Source: Perognathus longimembris pacificus (taxonomy: Eukaryota > Chordata > Mammalia > Rodentia > Heteromyidae). From it: 64,000 bases of DNA. This document shows positions 22,146 through 34,960 of the stretch, in pieces. Both the position numbers and the translations under genes were made by a program. The notes below the pieces were generated by a model. That model had not been told where the DNA came from. It saw nothing but the letters and a program-made list of their open reading frames with translations, and did not search any database. Each line of letters opens with the position of its first letter. Position 1 is the stretch's first letter. The stretch lies in assembly GCF_023159225.1 (NCBI RefSeq), contig NC_063172.1:60136828-60200827 (forward strand), in the 5' to 3' direction.

Positions 22146-22941
22146 CCTGTAAGTGGCTTTCTCTTATAGTTGCGTGCAAGTTTGTGGAGTACTGTTACAA
22201 AGATATTAAAGTCAATATGCAACATTGCAATTAAATAGCATAGATTGCCTCTCATAATCCTACTATCTGAGGCCACATTTTGAGTTTGTTTTCCTTTTAC
22301 TCATATGTACATATACATATGGTAGGCTGAGATAATGAGTTTCTTTTCAGTTTAAGTTGCCTGTAGTTAAGACATATGAACAAAAACACCTCCATATAAT
22401 TTGCCTCTTTTAGTGGCATTTACATGAGTAGATGTGTTTTGATTTGCTTTTGTGTAGCAAATACTATGTTATCTGGGCCAAAAACATTTCACCATCAGAA
22501 TTAGAGACTGTAAGCACAGCTGATTCCTCTGAGTATTTTGGGCAGCTGCAGAATTCTGATGACTATCCACGAGGCACTGCGTCCCTTCATTGCAGGGACT
22601 GAGGAATTTTCTATCTTAAGTCTAACTGGATATTAAAAATCTTTCTTTCTCTTTTCTCCTGATGAAATAAATATGCCATAGTAAGACTAAACCAAACAAG
22701 GGCTATGTCTAATGGAAAGGCTTTGTGCATTCTGGAAATTCACAAATAATTTTGGAGTTAGCTTCATCAATAATATTCTGTCATGCCCCCAGAGTCTATG
22801 TTCTTAATTCCAGCTCAAATTGTCCTTGTTTCTAAACAATGTAGTGCTAAATGTATTTATGTTGTTCCAAAAATAAGATAGAAGCAATAAATATATTTTG
22901 ATTAGAATAGAATTAAGGAGAACTAATACTTAATTAAATTT
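22146..22941. other. Non-coding, apparently single-copy
   Basis: No gene or repeat recognised. Confidence 0.45.
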
Positions 22942-23058
22942 GCATAGGACTCAGTAGTACAGGGCTCAGGGTTTGCCTACCACACTTGAGGCCCTAGGTG
23001 TCATGACCAATGCTGGAAACAAACAAGCAAATAAGTAAGTGAATAAACAAACAAACAA
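22942..23058 (+). mobile_element. ID-type SINE, old
   Basis: The order gactcagtagtacagggc...gtttgcctaccacacttgaggccctaggtg resembles a diverged ID monomer. It ends in an A-rich tail with repeated aaac units. Confidence 0.7.
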
Positions 23059-23660
23059 ATAGTTGTATGAGAGAAGATTTGAGTCTGGGATTGGAACTGT
23101 AAGTTCTACCTTCACACAGTGAGACCAAAGGAGGAAAGGGGCAGCTCACAAAGGCTCAATAGCTATGCATATGATCATATAAAATGATATTTTTCTAAAT
23201 GAACTCCAAGGAATGGAAAAAAGAGACTTTTTTGTTGTTGCTCTTTTTTGTTGCCTTTCCCTTTTGTCTTGTTTGTTAGTTTATTTGTCTTTGAGAGGGC
23301 ACAAAAAAGATGTGCCTGACAATGGGAGAACAAATACCGCAGTGGTATTCACTACACAACATGTGGAAAAAGAGCGATACAATGGGAAAGTGGGCACAGA
23401 GGGAAAAACTGGGAGAGAGTGAGGAAAAGGATGACAGGTTTCAAAAGAGAAAGGTCCTCATTACCTGACTTATGTAACTGGAACCCCTCTGGATGCCACC
23501 TTTACTGTGACAACAAAACATTTTTTAAAAGGTGGTAATTCTGCATAAATGTAGAAATGGTCCTTGAAACGTGTAAGTTCTAAGGTCCTACTTGTTATTG
23601 TATATTGATTACTTACAGAAAAGTCAGCTTATTTTATACTTTTATCAATCCTATGTTAAT
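23059..23660. other. Non-coding interval
   Basis: A 69-codon + frame at 23213-23422 begins with a hydrophobic run but lies in T-rich DNA and has no supporting features. Confidence 0.4.
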
Positions 23661-23760
23661 TTTATCCCATTTTACATCTGGCTATTGGACACGTCACACA
23701 GCTGAAAATGGGGAAAGGCTGGGATTTGAAGCCACTTTTGCCGGAGGCAAACACTCCTGA
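23661..23760 (-). mobile_element. MIR fossil
   Basis: cccattttacatctgg, then acacgtcacacagctg and ggctgggatttgaagcc follow the reversed MIR core order (cattttacag...gtcacacagct...gctgggattcgaaccc). Confidence 0.6.
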
Positions 23761-25544
23761 AAGCTCTACATCCCTCCTGCCCCCTCCTGTGCCAGTGACC
23801 TTGCTCTGCAGTCCACTGTCTAATGGTATACTACAGGAAAAGATGGGACAGTCATGGCCATTTGCTTCCTCAAGAATGAGAACACTTTCCTGTGGACTTT
23901 GTGCTGTCAGTATCTGCACAGTGCTACCCTGAAACACCCAGCCCTGCCAGGCTTTCCTAGGAAATGGCTCAAGGTTGAGGCTCACTATTTTCCTTTATTC
24001 ATCCTCAACTCCAAGTTACAGTCTTTGTGCAAGATGCTAATTTGATTCAGGATGCTAGATGGGTCATACCTATCTCAAATAATAGAAGATTGTTTCCTAA
24101 ACACCCTCTTCACTCCATACCTAGTGGAGGCCATGCCTGAAACTTATACTGTGCATCCCAAAGTATTTTGAGCAACTAGTTTGTGATAAAAAACTAGATC
24201 TTCTGTGTGAGAAAATATGGAGGACCTAGTGGGTTGGAGGAAGTTTAACGGGGTCAGTGTCTTTATGTGTCAATCTGTTTTGTTTCCAAGTGGGAATATT
24301 AGTGGGCTGGTTACCCTCAGGTATATGTAATCACACCTTCTTTAAAAAAAATGGGACCTGTTTAAGTGAGTGATATCATTTATAAGACACACTGAATTTT
24401 GTTAGTTCAACCTAAAAAGTGATGGAACTTTTTTGAGCATTTAATCAGTGACCAGGGCAAATATTTTGAGTGTCCTCCATTGTAATCATTCTTATAACAC
24501 ATAATAACTGGTGGTGAAGGTTATTATTTGTCAGGGCAGACTCTGCTTCTATATTCTCCTTAGTATCAAACTAGACAACCATGTGGAAGGAAGCATTCTA
24601 TAGCTGTGTGCTTGCCTGAGAATAGGGATGGGAGAGAGAGAACAAGGACCAAGAGCATGGAAGAGAGGTTATAGCCATGAAGAAGAGTCAACACACAGGT
24701 GAGTGTGTGATCATTGATCGGAGCAGGTGAGCACACTTATTCTTCTGGAATGGCTTAATGGAAAAGATGAATACCAACTTTGATTTTCTGGCAGGGACAG
24801 CTCTGGTAGAGGGTGCTGTTTAGTCAGAGATGGTGAGTCACATCCTGGAGACAGTAAACAATGGATTTCTATGTCCTTTCTATCTTTCCAGGCATGTCTA
24901 ATCAAGCTGATTTCCCTTTCAGAAGAAAGCATGGTGCAGAGGGGAACACAAATGAGTCCCAAATCTTTCTATCAGTCCTTTCCACATTAGTTGATTTTCC
25001 CTTTTTGCATAATCCTTGTCCTTTCCTGCCTGATTGACTTCACATTGCTCATCATAACGAGTGTCTCTCTGTACTCAACTCAGGCTGCAGAAGTATAAAT
25101 TTCATAACATGATGTCCCTGCTCCAAGCTCTCTGGTAGCTTCCTTCTGCCTCTGGTGCTCCCCTCTCTTCCCATTTTCCAGAGGTCTTAGCTCTGAACCT
25201 TTGGCCATAATTGTTCTGTGATCCCATCTTCTTCTTCTGCGATGACATGTTGGTAAGCTATGACCTGGAAGTCTAGGTTTGGTATTTGTTTTGTTTCTGT
25301 AAAGCTTTTGAACTAAGTAAAACCAGTTCTTAAGTTTTAAAAGGGTTATTACAAACAAGGCAGTTGCAATGAAATATGGTCTGAAACAGTCCCCTCCTGT
25401 GTTTACTATCTTGTGTCAGATAGTAAACTCCCAACTGCTGATCTACCTAGACCATGTTTTTCTAGTGGCACATCCTAGTGGTACCATTCTTATCTCCCTC
25501 TCCCTCTGTGCACACACACATGCACACAGACACAGTGGTTTACA
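23761..25544. other. About 1.8 kb of non-coding, mostly single-copy DNA
   Basis: Several 60-92 codon frames on both strands overlap each other and match nothing I recognise. A short CA-rich patch at 25510-25532 adjoins the tail of the next SINE. Confidence 0.45.
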
Positions 25545-25733
25545 CTCGGTGGGGCCAGTACTTGCTCTGCTGGTGTTGTACCACTTGACCCATATCGCCA
25601 CAGATTTTTGCTGGTAAATTTTGGAAGTGGAGTTTCATGAGCTTTTCTGCCTTGACTGCCTTTGAATCATGACCCTAATGATCTCAGCCTCCTGAGAGCT
25701 AGGATTACATGTGTGAGTCATTAATGTCTAGCT
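25545..25733 (-). mobile_element. B1-like/Geo composite SINE, diverged
   Basis: The reversed pattern gtaccacttgacccatatcg...gagtttcatgagcttttctgcc...gatctcagcctcctgagagc is recognisable. The tail side has a CA-rich microsatellite. Confidence 0.75.
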
Positions 25734-27219
25734 CAGTACTTGTGCTTTTCATTTCACACATCTCAAGTCGCAATTATATTCTCATTTGTGCCTTTACTCA
25801 TTGGTGGTGTACTCCTTCCTTCCCCCAGGGACAGAGTCACTCAACCTTATTGGAAGCTTGTGTGTAGAATTCAGTTCCTTGCTTGTGTTTTGCCTCAGTG
25901 AATGCTAAATATAGTTTAATTTCTCAGATTTCCCTGTACAACTGGTGTGGCCATTCATATCATAAAAGGTTGGTTATCACTCCTTTGCTTATAAAGGTAA
26001 ACTAGTCTCAGGCACTGGAAACCCAGTCCATTTGTGGGAGCAAAACCAGTTCCCTGGTCCTTGCAGCAGCGAGTACTTTGTTGCTGGATCATGTCGTGTG
26101 CTTCACAGACCTACTGACATTCCTGTGGGGAATCAGGAGGCTGGCCCTCTAAGTGCCACCTACCTAGTATCTTCCAGAAGGGCCAAAGACTACATTCAAG
26201 TTCATCTGGGCACTGATGATTTGTCTAGTTGAATCCTCTGTCAGTGAAACTTAATAGAAAGAAACATTTGTGAAATTTTGAAAATTAGATTACTATTGAT
26301 AATTGTCTTTCTCTAACCATGAAAAGTCCATTTTAATAATTCTCCACAATACTATTCAAAGATGACATCTGTTCGAGCATACATTAGCAAAGTCAGGTTT
26401 GTTCAACAGAGACTTTATTAATTTGTGACTTTCCCTGAGCAAATGTGACCGCACATTTGTTTAAATATTTACAAATGCAGGTGAATGAGTAGCAGGGAAA
26501 AAAGATAAAAATTAAAGCCAAATAGGACACATGTCTTTAAAAAGAGAGAATCTTATTGACTTTGTTGTTGGGTGAGTAATAAGGCAGTACAGAAAATGTG
26601 CTATGTTCCAACTGTGCTTCTCATATTCACTGATTGAAAGGGGACAGTTCCATTTTCTGCAGTGCAAAACCAAGTCATTCTTATTAAAAGGTCACAGGAA
26701 ACTGAGGAGAAATGTCAGGCACACAGACTGACCTATTCAGAATATAATCAAGCTTGCTTTTAAAAAGACAACATCTACATTATGAAGGGGAGAGATCTGA
26801 TTGTATTCTCTGTGCCTTGGTAATGCAGTTAGTGCTGATAAGACCTTGAGACAATCTTGCCCTTCAGAAAATGAGTGTTTGTGGTGGGTATGGGTGGGTC
26901 AGAGGGAATCTCATGATGTAATGTGCTAAGATCATCTCGCCAGCCAGTTTCCTTTTGAATTATTGAACTTACCATATATTTGTTACATGATCTACATTGG
27001 TTCTTGCTTGCAAGCTAGCTGTGTCACTTTAATTTTCTTTAGATGAATTAATTTCATGAAGGGCTGATGGAAGTGGTCCCCTGGACTCAGTGGCAGATTG
27101 ACAGCTGCACAGCTCAGTCTTCTGCTTGCCCAGAGGTATGATTTTTGCAGTGCATCTTCTGGAAGTCTCCCATTCCATTTGAAGAGGCCAGCTGTAAAGG
27201 CAAGATGCTAATTCCATTT
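25734..27219. other. About 1.5 kb of single-copy non-coding DNA
   Basis: Lacks recognisable rodent repeats, which is unusual here. Small frames have no protein features. Confidence 0.45.
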
Positions 27220-27430
27220 TCATGCCAGTTCATCTTTGGCCTCTCTCCAGATTTCTAGTATTTAGGGCTTGATTTTGCTGGCTGCCTCACTCCTTGTGTG
27301 CACAGAGCTCCCATTGACTTCATTATGATAAACAGAATGATGATAAACTTCAATGGTAAGCAGAAGGGTTCTTCATTTAATGGGAATTCTGTATGTATGA
27401 AGAGATAAGGTCCAGCAAAAACAGCCCATA
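27220..27430. other. Possible ancient CR1-like remnant or conserved element
   Basis: The phrase gagctcccattgacttcatt and the preceding gggcttgattttgctggc resemble the 3' region of CR1-type amniote repeats, which often survive in mammals only when under constraint. This is judged by eye from memory. Confidence 0.35.
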
Positions 27431-29290
27431 TCATATCAGAAAAATAATCTTAATCGTATCTGAACTGCCACGTTGGTGGCGTGTACCATATGTCTAAGAG
27501 AACATGAAGAGTCCACTCCTGTGGTTATCAAATTACCATCTGATTTCCTTAATTGTCTTGTTGGAATCTTCATTGGGTCATATCACCTCTGACTTGGATG
27601 GCTCTTTTAGCGGATGTATAGATACAGATTATTTTTCCTCTCATGAAGTCGGATCACAAATAAGTGCCACTGAAGCAAATGAACTACAGAATGTCCACTA
27701 GTTACCATTTCTTTCCTGGTTCAGATGTGCACACAGCTGTCTGGAATATAGTCCCTCCTCTTTGGCCATGTAGCAGGCTGACATGATGTGGACTGGGCCA
27801 TCATGATACCTCCTTGGGGTTCTAATAGACTGACTTAGGTATACCTGATTAATTGAGCAAAAGAATTTAGTATGCATTATTCATTGTTGGCTATCTACAA
27901 AATAGCACTTTATTGAAATAGCAAAGTGGCTTTCTCTAAATGTACTAATACAGAAATAGAAGGACCCAAGCACAGTAAGATCCACATGTCACAAATGGCA
28001 AAAATCTTATTAGTCAAATCAGATTTTGTTTCCCATACACATTTTCCACTTATGTTCCATAAACATAATTTGTTATGTATCTTTCTTGGCTTAAGTGGCG
28101 TCTTCCAGTTAAATTTAGAGAGACAATGAAACAATCACCTAGATTTCTTTGTTTACATTGAAAAATTTTGAGCTTTCAATTTACTTTCTTTGTCCCTCTA
28201 ACAAAACCAATCCCAAAACGTCAGTGTAAGCTGTTAGAAGGAAATTTCTGCTTCTAAGGATTTTGACTTTCCTGCTTTCACTTGCCCCTTGACCTCTTTG
28301 ATATTTATATGTTTCTTATTAAACTTTTTTGAACAGCGGTATTGGGTATCCCTTTTCAAATACCTTAAACATTATTTTTCCAACTATGTATCACTTCATT
28401 TTTGTATCCTACCCTTCCTGGTAAGTTAATTAATCGAAATATCACTGGAATATTTACTAATAGACTAAAACATTCTGGATGATTTGCAGGCTTCTCTAGT
28501 ACAAATTATGTTTTAGAAGAAACTATTTTTATTTTTTTAGCATGTGAATTCCAAGCACAAGTCTGAATGGGTTTAACAAAGCATTTTTTTCTCTCAAGAA
28601 ATTTTTCTGCTAAACTGTGATGTGGCCTAGATTCAAAGGCTCTGTTAAAAAGTAAGAAGACTATAAATATAGAAGTGAATTATAAACAGGTATTTTCCAT
28701 TTTTGGCATTATGCATATGTTGTAAGCCATAATTAAGTAGAAATGACATTTTCTGAGTATGTATTAAGAAAGACAGCTTAGATATTTGAATTTTTAAAGA
28801 AAACATTCTTACAATTTTCACAAGGACATATAAGATAGTCTTTTTTTGTCCATTTATTTGACCTATTTTTTATGAAAAACACTTAAGAAGCCACCAAAAA
28901 AAATTGAGAGACATATGGTTCTTTTCCTATATCTAAAAATGAACTGAACTGAAAAGAAATATGAAAAAGAATAAAAATTTCAAACAATTCCATTATTATT
29001 TTTGAGTGCAGATCTTTATACCATTTCAAAGCACTATATCAATTCTTTTATTAGGATTAGATTAGCACTGGGCCTTCTTTCCTGTTCCTTTGGTTAGTGC
29101 AACCATTTCTGTACTGACAAAAAGCAATATTGTTGCCTTTAAATAGTTGTATATAGAGTTGCCTTTCATCAGATCAGTTTATGAATACAATGTGTCTTGA
29201 ATGCTGTCACTACTTTCATCATTCTCCTCCATCCCTCCCAAACATACACCCTTCAATTTTCTTAATTTTGTAGGACATACACTGCATTTT
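27431..29290. other. About 1.9 kb of AT-rich single-copy non-coding DNA
   Basis: Overlapping frames at 27910-28134 (-) and 27926-28129 (+) are reverse shadows of one another. No gene is supported. Confidence 0.45.
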
Positions 29291-30008
29291 TAATTTTTTT
29301 TTAATATTTTATTATCTTTTTGTAATCACACAAAAGTTTCCCTTCAACATAGCAAATTATGAATACAATGAACCTTTTTAAAAATTTTTTTCTTATTTAA
29401 TGTCAAAGTGATGTACAGAGAGGTTACAGTTTCATATGTTAGGCATTGGATACATTTCTTGTACTGTTTGTTACCTCCTCCCCCATGAGTTGTTCAGTTG
29501 GTTTACACCAAACAGTTTTGCAAGTATTGCTTTTGTAGTCATTTGTCTTTTTATCCTGTGTCTCTCGATTTTGGTATTCCCTTTCACTTTCCTAGTTCTA
29601 ATACCAGTATATACAGTTTCCAATGTACTCAGATAAGATACAGTGATAGTGCAGGTACAACCACAAGAAGGGGATACAAGAGGATCATCAACAATAGAGG
29701 CTACGGTTTCACATGGCATGTTGAAAGTAATTACAACAGTGATATATCACTCGTTTCCATAACATGGAGTTCATTTCACTTAGCATCATCTTATGTGTTC
29801 ATAAGGGTATTGCTATTGGGTTCTTGTGATCCTCTGCTGTGACTTGCCTAAACCTGTGCTAATTATTCCCTATGAGGGAGACCATAGAGTCCATGTTTTT
29901 TTGGGTCTGGCTCACTTCACTTAGTATAATTTTTTCCAAGTCCTTCCATTTCCTTATGAATGGGGCAATGTCGTTCCTTCTGATAGAGGCATAAAATTCC
30001 ATTGTATA
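29291..30008 (-). mobile_element. L1 3' UTR and ORF2 end, 5'-truncated
   Basis: A T-rich tail region is followed by the recurring L1 3' UTR (gatgtacagagaggttacag, cagttggtttacaccaaaca) and the last codons of ORF2, ending at attccattgtatac. The flanks atacactgca near 29278 and 30005 may be the target-site duplication. The first 100 bases may be an older L1 tail or target DNA. Confidence 0.85.
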
Positions 30009-30029
30009 CACTGCACTTATGACTGCATT

Positions 30030-30175
30030 CTCTCCTCACTTTCTCTCTAAGAAGTTCTGATTATGATCACTTTATAGTATGCTTCAAATCTGGGAATGTG
30101 ACACCCTCAGCTTTGTTCTTTTGGCTTAAGATTGTTTTGTCCACTTGGGGGTCAATTTCCATAGAAAAGTACTAA
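30030..30175 (-). mobile_element. Old L1 ORF2 fragment
   Basis: ctttatagtatgcttcaaat, then gacaccctcagctttgttct and ggcttaagattgttttg match, in reverse, an ORF2 section common to older L1s. Confidence 0.65.
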
Positions 30176-30279
30176 GAGGAAAACAATTACATATTGTTTT
30201 CTATGTTACTCTTTTTATTACTTAATAATTGAGGAGGATCTCTGAGCAACGTATACAAATGCCAACTTGGTGAGCTTTT

Positions 30280-30370
30280 CTGAGTAACTTCAGTTAACTG
30301 AGCCTCAGTATACTTACCTGTAACTAAATATCATTATTTACTAATGACACAAGTAAAATAGTGCTGGATA
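30280..30370 (+). mobile_element. MIR fossil
   Basis: taacttcagttaactgagcctcagtatacttacctgtaac follows the MIR phrase 'aacctctctgagcctcagtttcctcatctgtaa'. Confidence 0.5.
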
Positions 30371-30429
30371 CACACAGACACACAGACATAGACACACACA
30401 CAGACACAGACACACACACAGACACACAC
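30367..30429. repeat. Interrupted (CA)n microsatellite
   Basis: ACAC units interrupted by ACAG/ACATAG steps. Confidence 0.95.
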
Positions 30430-30499
30430 CAGGCACTGCTTCAAGTGCTTGTATTGCTTTCTTTCCCCCCATAATTTTAATTAAATGAATCTTCAAATA

Positions 30500-30625
30500 A
30501 CTCTTCAGCTGTGTTATTATGGTTGCGTCCATGGCAGGGAAATGGAAGCACAGAGAGGTTTAGCAAGTCACTGATTAATGGCAGAGCTGAGTTGTCATTT
30601 GGGCAGGATGGTTCCCGCATCTTCC
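30500..30625 (-). mobile_element. MIR fossil
   Basis: gaagcacagagaggtttagc...ggcagagctgagttgtcat corresponds to the reversed MIR core (cacagagaggttaag...ggcagagctgggatttg). Confidence 0.65.
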
Positions 30626-31121
30626 CCTTTGGCCTCAAATTCTTCTACTTTCTCAATACTAATCATAACACTCTTAGAAAGATAATGCGATGGAAATATG
30701 AAAATATTGTAGCAGCGCTATAAGAAAATGGCTGGAGATGACGGATTACTGTCACCAAATGCTGTACTTGGTACGTTTTTCTGGCACACTCCTTCCTACT
30801 TCCTGAGTCTGTGTGAGCAGTAACTGCAGGGACTCCCTCTGGTTCCAGTATTGGGGAGCTTAAGGGGCGTGGTTACACAAAAACTAGGCCCCAAACCAAG
30901 GCAAACTTCACAGCACTTAACAGATGCTCCCAGGACAGGAGAGAATCCCAGCAGGTGCTCTAAGCACTTCTCTTCCTACTGCACTTGTTGTGCTGCCTTG
31001 GTTTGGAGGAATTGAGGGACATCTGGCTGTCGTGTTAAGATTAGTGAGTGAATATACTGTTTAGCGATGAATGTTCATTTTTTTAGCAAGATGAGGAATG
31101 TTTTCTAATTGAAAATTAAAC
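30626..31121. other. Non-coding interval
   Basis: No gene or repeat recognised. Confidence 0.4.
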
Positions 31122-31250
31122 ACCTGGTAAAATGGTGCATGCCTCTATGTTCAGCTATAACAGGACAGGAGAATAGTTTCAGCCCAGAAGTTTGAAGTCA
31201 GCCTGAGCACCATAGTAAGACTGTCTCTAAAAAAATAAAAATAAAAATGC
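31122..31250 (+). mobile_element. B1-like SINE
   Basis: cacctggtaaaatggtgcat...gaagtcagcctgagcacca...agactgtctctaaaaaaata reads as a diverged 7SL-derived monomer with an A-rich tail. Confidence 0.75.
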
Positions 31251-31389
31251 AAAGAAGAATTTTGATATAATTTAATCATAGCTAAAATGAGCAAAATTAA
31301 TCTTATTACAGCTGTAGTGTATTCCTAGTGCTGAAAAAAGGAAAGAGGTGGAGGAACCATTCAAGAACACTTCCTTTCTTGGTCAATTG

Positions 31390-31580
31390 CAACGGTGTAT
31401 ACTGATAGTCCCAGATTCTTGGGAAGTGGAGGCAGAAGGATCAAGGTATGAGTCTGTCCTGGACTAAACAGTGTGCCTCTCCATGATAAGCGAACTGAAG
31501 CCAAAAGAATTAGTGTGAGAGCCCTGGCTTAGCAAGAACGAGGTGCTGAGTTCAAGATTACAGTGATAACAAAGAATAAA
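31390..31580 (+). mobile_element. Old B1 plus ID-like composite
   Basis: The B1-like head (ggtgtatactgatagtccca...gggaagtggaggcagaagga) is followed by an ID-like right half (gagccctggcttagcaagaa...gaggtgctgagttcaag). Confidence 0.55.
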
Positions 31581-32623
31581 ATGTCCTCCTACCTACTCTG
31601 GGGGGTAGTCATTTGTTAACTCCTTGGGAATGCAATTTACTTCACATAGCAGACTACTGATAGCCACTCCTCCCTTGGGACTCACACATTCCAAGGAATG
31701 GAGTCATTGGAGGAAAGGGCTATTTTTCAGCATTTAATTTCTCCACTAAGAACTTCCAGCCTTCTCTTTCCATGAATAAGCATCAGAAAAGCTGAATCCT
31801 TCTGGTGTTTGGTGTTCAGGAAATGTACTTACAAAGAATATATTTTCAGTGGTACTAAACTGAACCCAAAACTTCACATGTGCTAGGCTAGTGCTCTGGC
31901 ACTGAACAAAAGATCTCAGGCTAGAGAACAAAATTCACAAAAGGGCCCCATCATTATGATATTCCCTTGAAGAAAGGCTCAGGTGATGTTCAATAGGCCC
32001 TACTGGGTGCTGATGCCATTTGCTACAAAAGTAGATATTGCCTGGCCTTTTGTAGGAAGAATGAGAGTGAAACAATATTGAGAAAGAAGATGTGCCCCTA
32101 ATGGACATAGCTTTCCCCTCCATCCAATCATAGTCTGAAGCTGTCCCTGGAAACAAGGCTGTTCATGGGGTCTAGCTATGTAAACCCAGGCCTGCAAATG
32201 AATGCATATGTTTTCATTTTGTACACTGTGTCCCTTTTAACATTTTATAGTATTTAATTATAATGAAAATAAATAGTCAATGTTGATGAAGGTCTGTAGA
32301 AATTCTATTTATAAGATTCTATTAATAAAATACTTGTAATATTGGGGAATAGGGATATACAGAGTGAAAACATAACAATTATGGCTTCAATGTGACCCCA
32401 AACCTAAGCTGTGATTAGAGGCAGAGCAATAGGATGATCCTTTACATGATTTTCTTGTGTATATGGAAATAACTTAATACATAGAGCACAGCATATTTGA
32501 CAATTAATCATTTATTTGCACTCAATCATTTAAACCCATAATGACATCTGCCTATAGTGACAGTCTTTGCCCTGGGATTATCTTAGATATAACAGGCAAA
32601 CAATAATCATTCCCTTAACTTTT
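31581..32623. other. About 1 kb of non-coding DNA
   Basis: A reversed ID-like patch may lie at 31850-31905 (ctgaacccaaaacttcacat). No gene is supported by the short frames. Confidence 0.4.
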
Positions 32624-32825
32624 TTTTTTTTTTGCCTGTCTCTGGGCCTTGGACTCAGGGCCTAAGCACTGTCCCTGGCTTCTTTTTGCTTAAGGCTAGC
32701 ACTCTGCCACTTGAGCCACAGTGCCTCTTCTGGCCTTTTCTATATATGTGGTGCTGAGGAATTGAACCCAAGGCTTCATGTATAGGAGGCAAGCGCTCTT
32801 GCCACTAGGCCATATTCCCAACCCC
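32624..32825 (-). mobile_element. IDL-Geo SINE with perfect 13-bp TSD
   Basis: Both monomers are clear. The TSD tcccttaactttt lies at 32611-32623 and 32826-32838. Confidence 0.94.
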
Positions 32826-32838
32826 TCCCTTAACTTTT

Positions 32839-33335
32839 AATTGCCTTGCTTGGTCTCAATTCATTAATTAATAAATTCAGTCTCAATACTGCTTTTACTC
32901 AATCCTTTAAATCCCTAACTGTGCATATTTCTCAGTCCATTTTACCTATCTTAATCACAAAGCTATGTGAAATCATACAGACAGATGCACCAGAATTTGT
33001 TCAATTCCTATATCCTGTAAAATAACGCCTACCATTTGTTAGTCTTTGGGGCTGCAAAGTTACTCAAAAATTCTTGCTATCAAGAACTGGCATTCTTCCG
33101 AGGAATTTACTTTATTTTTCGTACAGTGTCCCTACCAAGGAATGGAAGTCATTAGTATTTACTTCCTCGTGATGCTAAATCCCAGATTAAAGGCTGAGGG
33201 CAAGTAGCAAAGGACTTGGAGCAAGTCAAAGGGTTCATTTATTTACTGGGAGTTTTTAAGGTCTATTACCTGGAAGGGAACACATGGGATTATTTAATAC
33301 TCATCAAAACCCATCTTTCATTACACATATAGAGC
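32839..33335. other. AT-rich non-coding DNA
   Basis: Nothing recognised. Confidence 0.4.
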
Positions 33336-33664
33336 CAGGCATTGAGGGTGATGGGTTCCAGGACTCCCTGAGGACACCAAAGGCCAAGGCCATTCAAAGT
33401 ACTTACATAGAATGGTGCAATATTTGCATATAATCTACACACATGTTCCTACACATTATAAATCACCTCCAGTTTATGTACAAAATGGAAGAGAATGTAA
33501 ATCTTATGTAAATAGTTATTATACTATATTGTTTGAGCATAACAAAGAGAAAAATTAGGCATACCACTGTTCCATACAGACATAAGTTTTTCCTCTGAAT
33601 ATTTTCAATGTGCAGTTGTCTTAATCTATGGACAAAGAACCCACAGATGTGAAGGGCTGACTGC
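33336..33664. mobile_element. MER2/Tigger-type DNA transposon fossil
   Basis: gatgggttccaggactccct, atttgcatataatctacaca, cttatgtaaatagttattat and the end gaagggctgactgca follow the MER2 non-autonomous Tigger consensus in order across its whole length. It is a nearly complete ancient copy. Confidence 0.75.
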
Positions 33665-34188
33665 ATATGTGCAATAAACTTTAACTGATTAGGTAAGCTG
33701 CCTACTATGGTATCCTGCCCTTTTTACAGATTGAGATGTGTAGTTTGTAAAGTAGAATTAATTTAGACTATTGCAAGGTGGAGAATTAAAGATTTGAATT
33801 CAGAACTGTCTGGGATTTGGGGTAATATATTATATTTTTAGCAAACATGTCATTTCATATATGATTATAACAGTAATGTACATATATAATTAACTTTAAG
33901 TAATTTTACAAATCTGTCTGTTTTTCAGTGAGTATCAGTGGGCCCCATACATGAGAAATTGTAGTTGAAATGGAACAGTAGAAAAGACTGTCAAGATCTT
34001 ACTCCACAAAAATGGCTCTAAGTACCAGACATCTACAGATTAATCACAATCCATTTGGGGAGATAAAAGCCAACTGTTCTCAGTGGAAATGAAACAGAAA
34101 CCTCTAAAGTCTCTGTTCTTTCCTTAATTGGTATCATACTAGGATGAGTACATAAATGTCCTTGAACCAAATTTTAGAAAGTAAGTTA
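33665..34188. other. AT-rich non-coding DNA
   Basis: Nothing recognised. Confidence 0.4.
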
Positions 34189-34405
34189 GAGCCTAGTGTT
34201 AGTGGCTCGTGTCTGTTATCCTAGATGCTCAAGAGGCTGAGAACCGGAGAACTACCTGCCAGGCCAGCAAAGCCTGAGATTTCATCTTCACTTGAGGAAG
34301 ACTTTATTTCAGCAATTCGATACAGTGATATGTGGCTCAACTGATAGCAACAACCATGACAAAGAACGTGGAACAAGACCAGGAGGCCTTGAATTCATGC
34401 CCTAG
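34189..34405 (+). mobile_element. B1-like composite SINE, diverged
   Basis: gcctagtgttagtggctcgtg and atgctcaagaggctgagaac give the B1-like head. tatgtggctcaactgatagc and gccttgaattcatgccct give the tRNA-like right half. Confidence 0.75.
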
Positions 34406-34747
34406 AATAGGCAGCCCCCTCACCCTGAAACTTACGGTGTGGTTCTTAGGAAGTTGGAACTTATTTTTCTGTTAATCTGAGCACCTTGAATGAAACATTT
34501 GGAATGTGTTATGCCTCTATTTCAATAAGTCTCCCAATATTAATAATTTTGGATAATTTATAATGTAGGTATTAGAAAATATTACTGGACTCTCAATTGC
34601 ATGAGTGTTAAGTGATCAACCTAAAATTAAAAATAATTTAAATATTTTACTAAAACTTTTTATACTGAGGTTGGAACTCAGAGCCACCTGCTTGCTATTA
34701 ATAGGCTCCACCATGAAACTGCAACTCCTGCTAACTTTCTTCACTCA

Positions 34748-34960
34748 TTTTTTTTTTTTTTTTTTTTTTGCCAGTCCTGGGCCTTGGACTCAGGGCCTGA
34801 GCACTGTGTCCCTGGCTTCTTTTTGCTCAAGGCTAGCACTCTGCCACATGAGCCACAGCGCCCCTTCTGGCCGTTTTCCATATATGTGGCACTGGGGAAT
34901 CCAACCGAGAGCTTCATGTGTAGGAGGCAAGCACTCTTGCCACTAGCCCGTATTCCCAGC
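34748..34960 (-). mobile_element. IDL-Geo SINE
   Basis: A 22-base T-run is followed by both monomers and ends cccagc. I could not find a convincing target-site duplication. Three frames crossing it are incidental. Confidence 0.93.
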
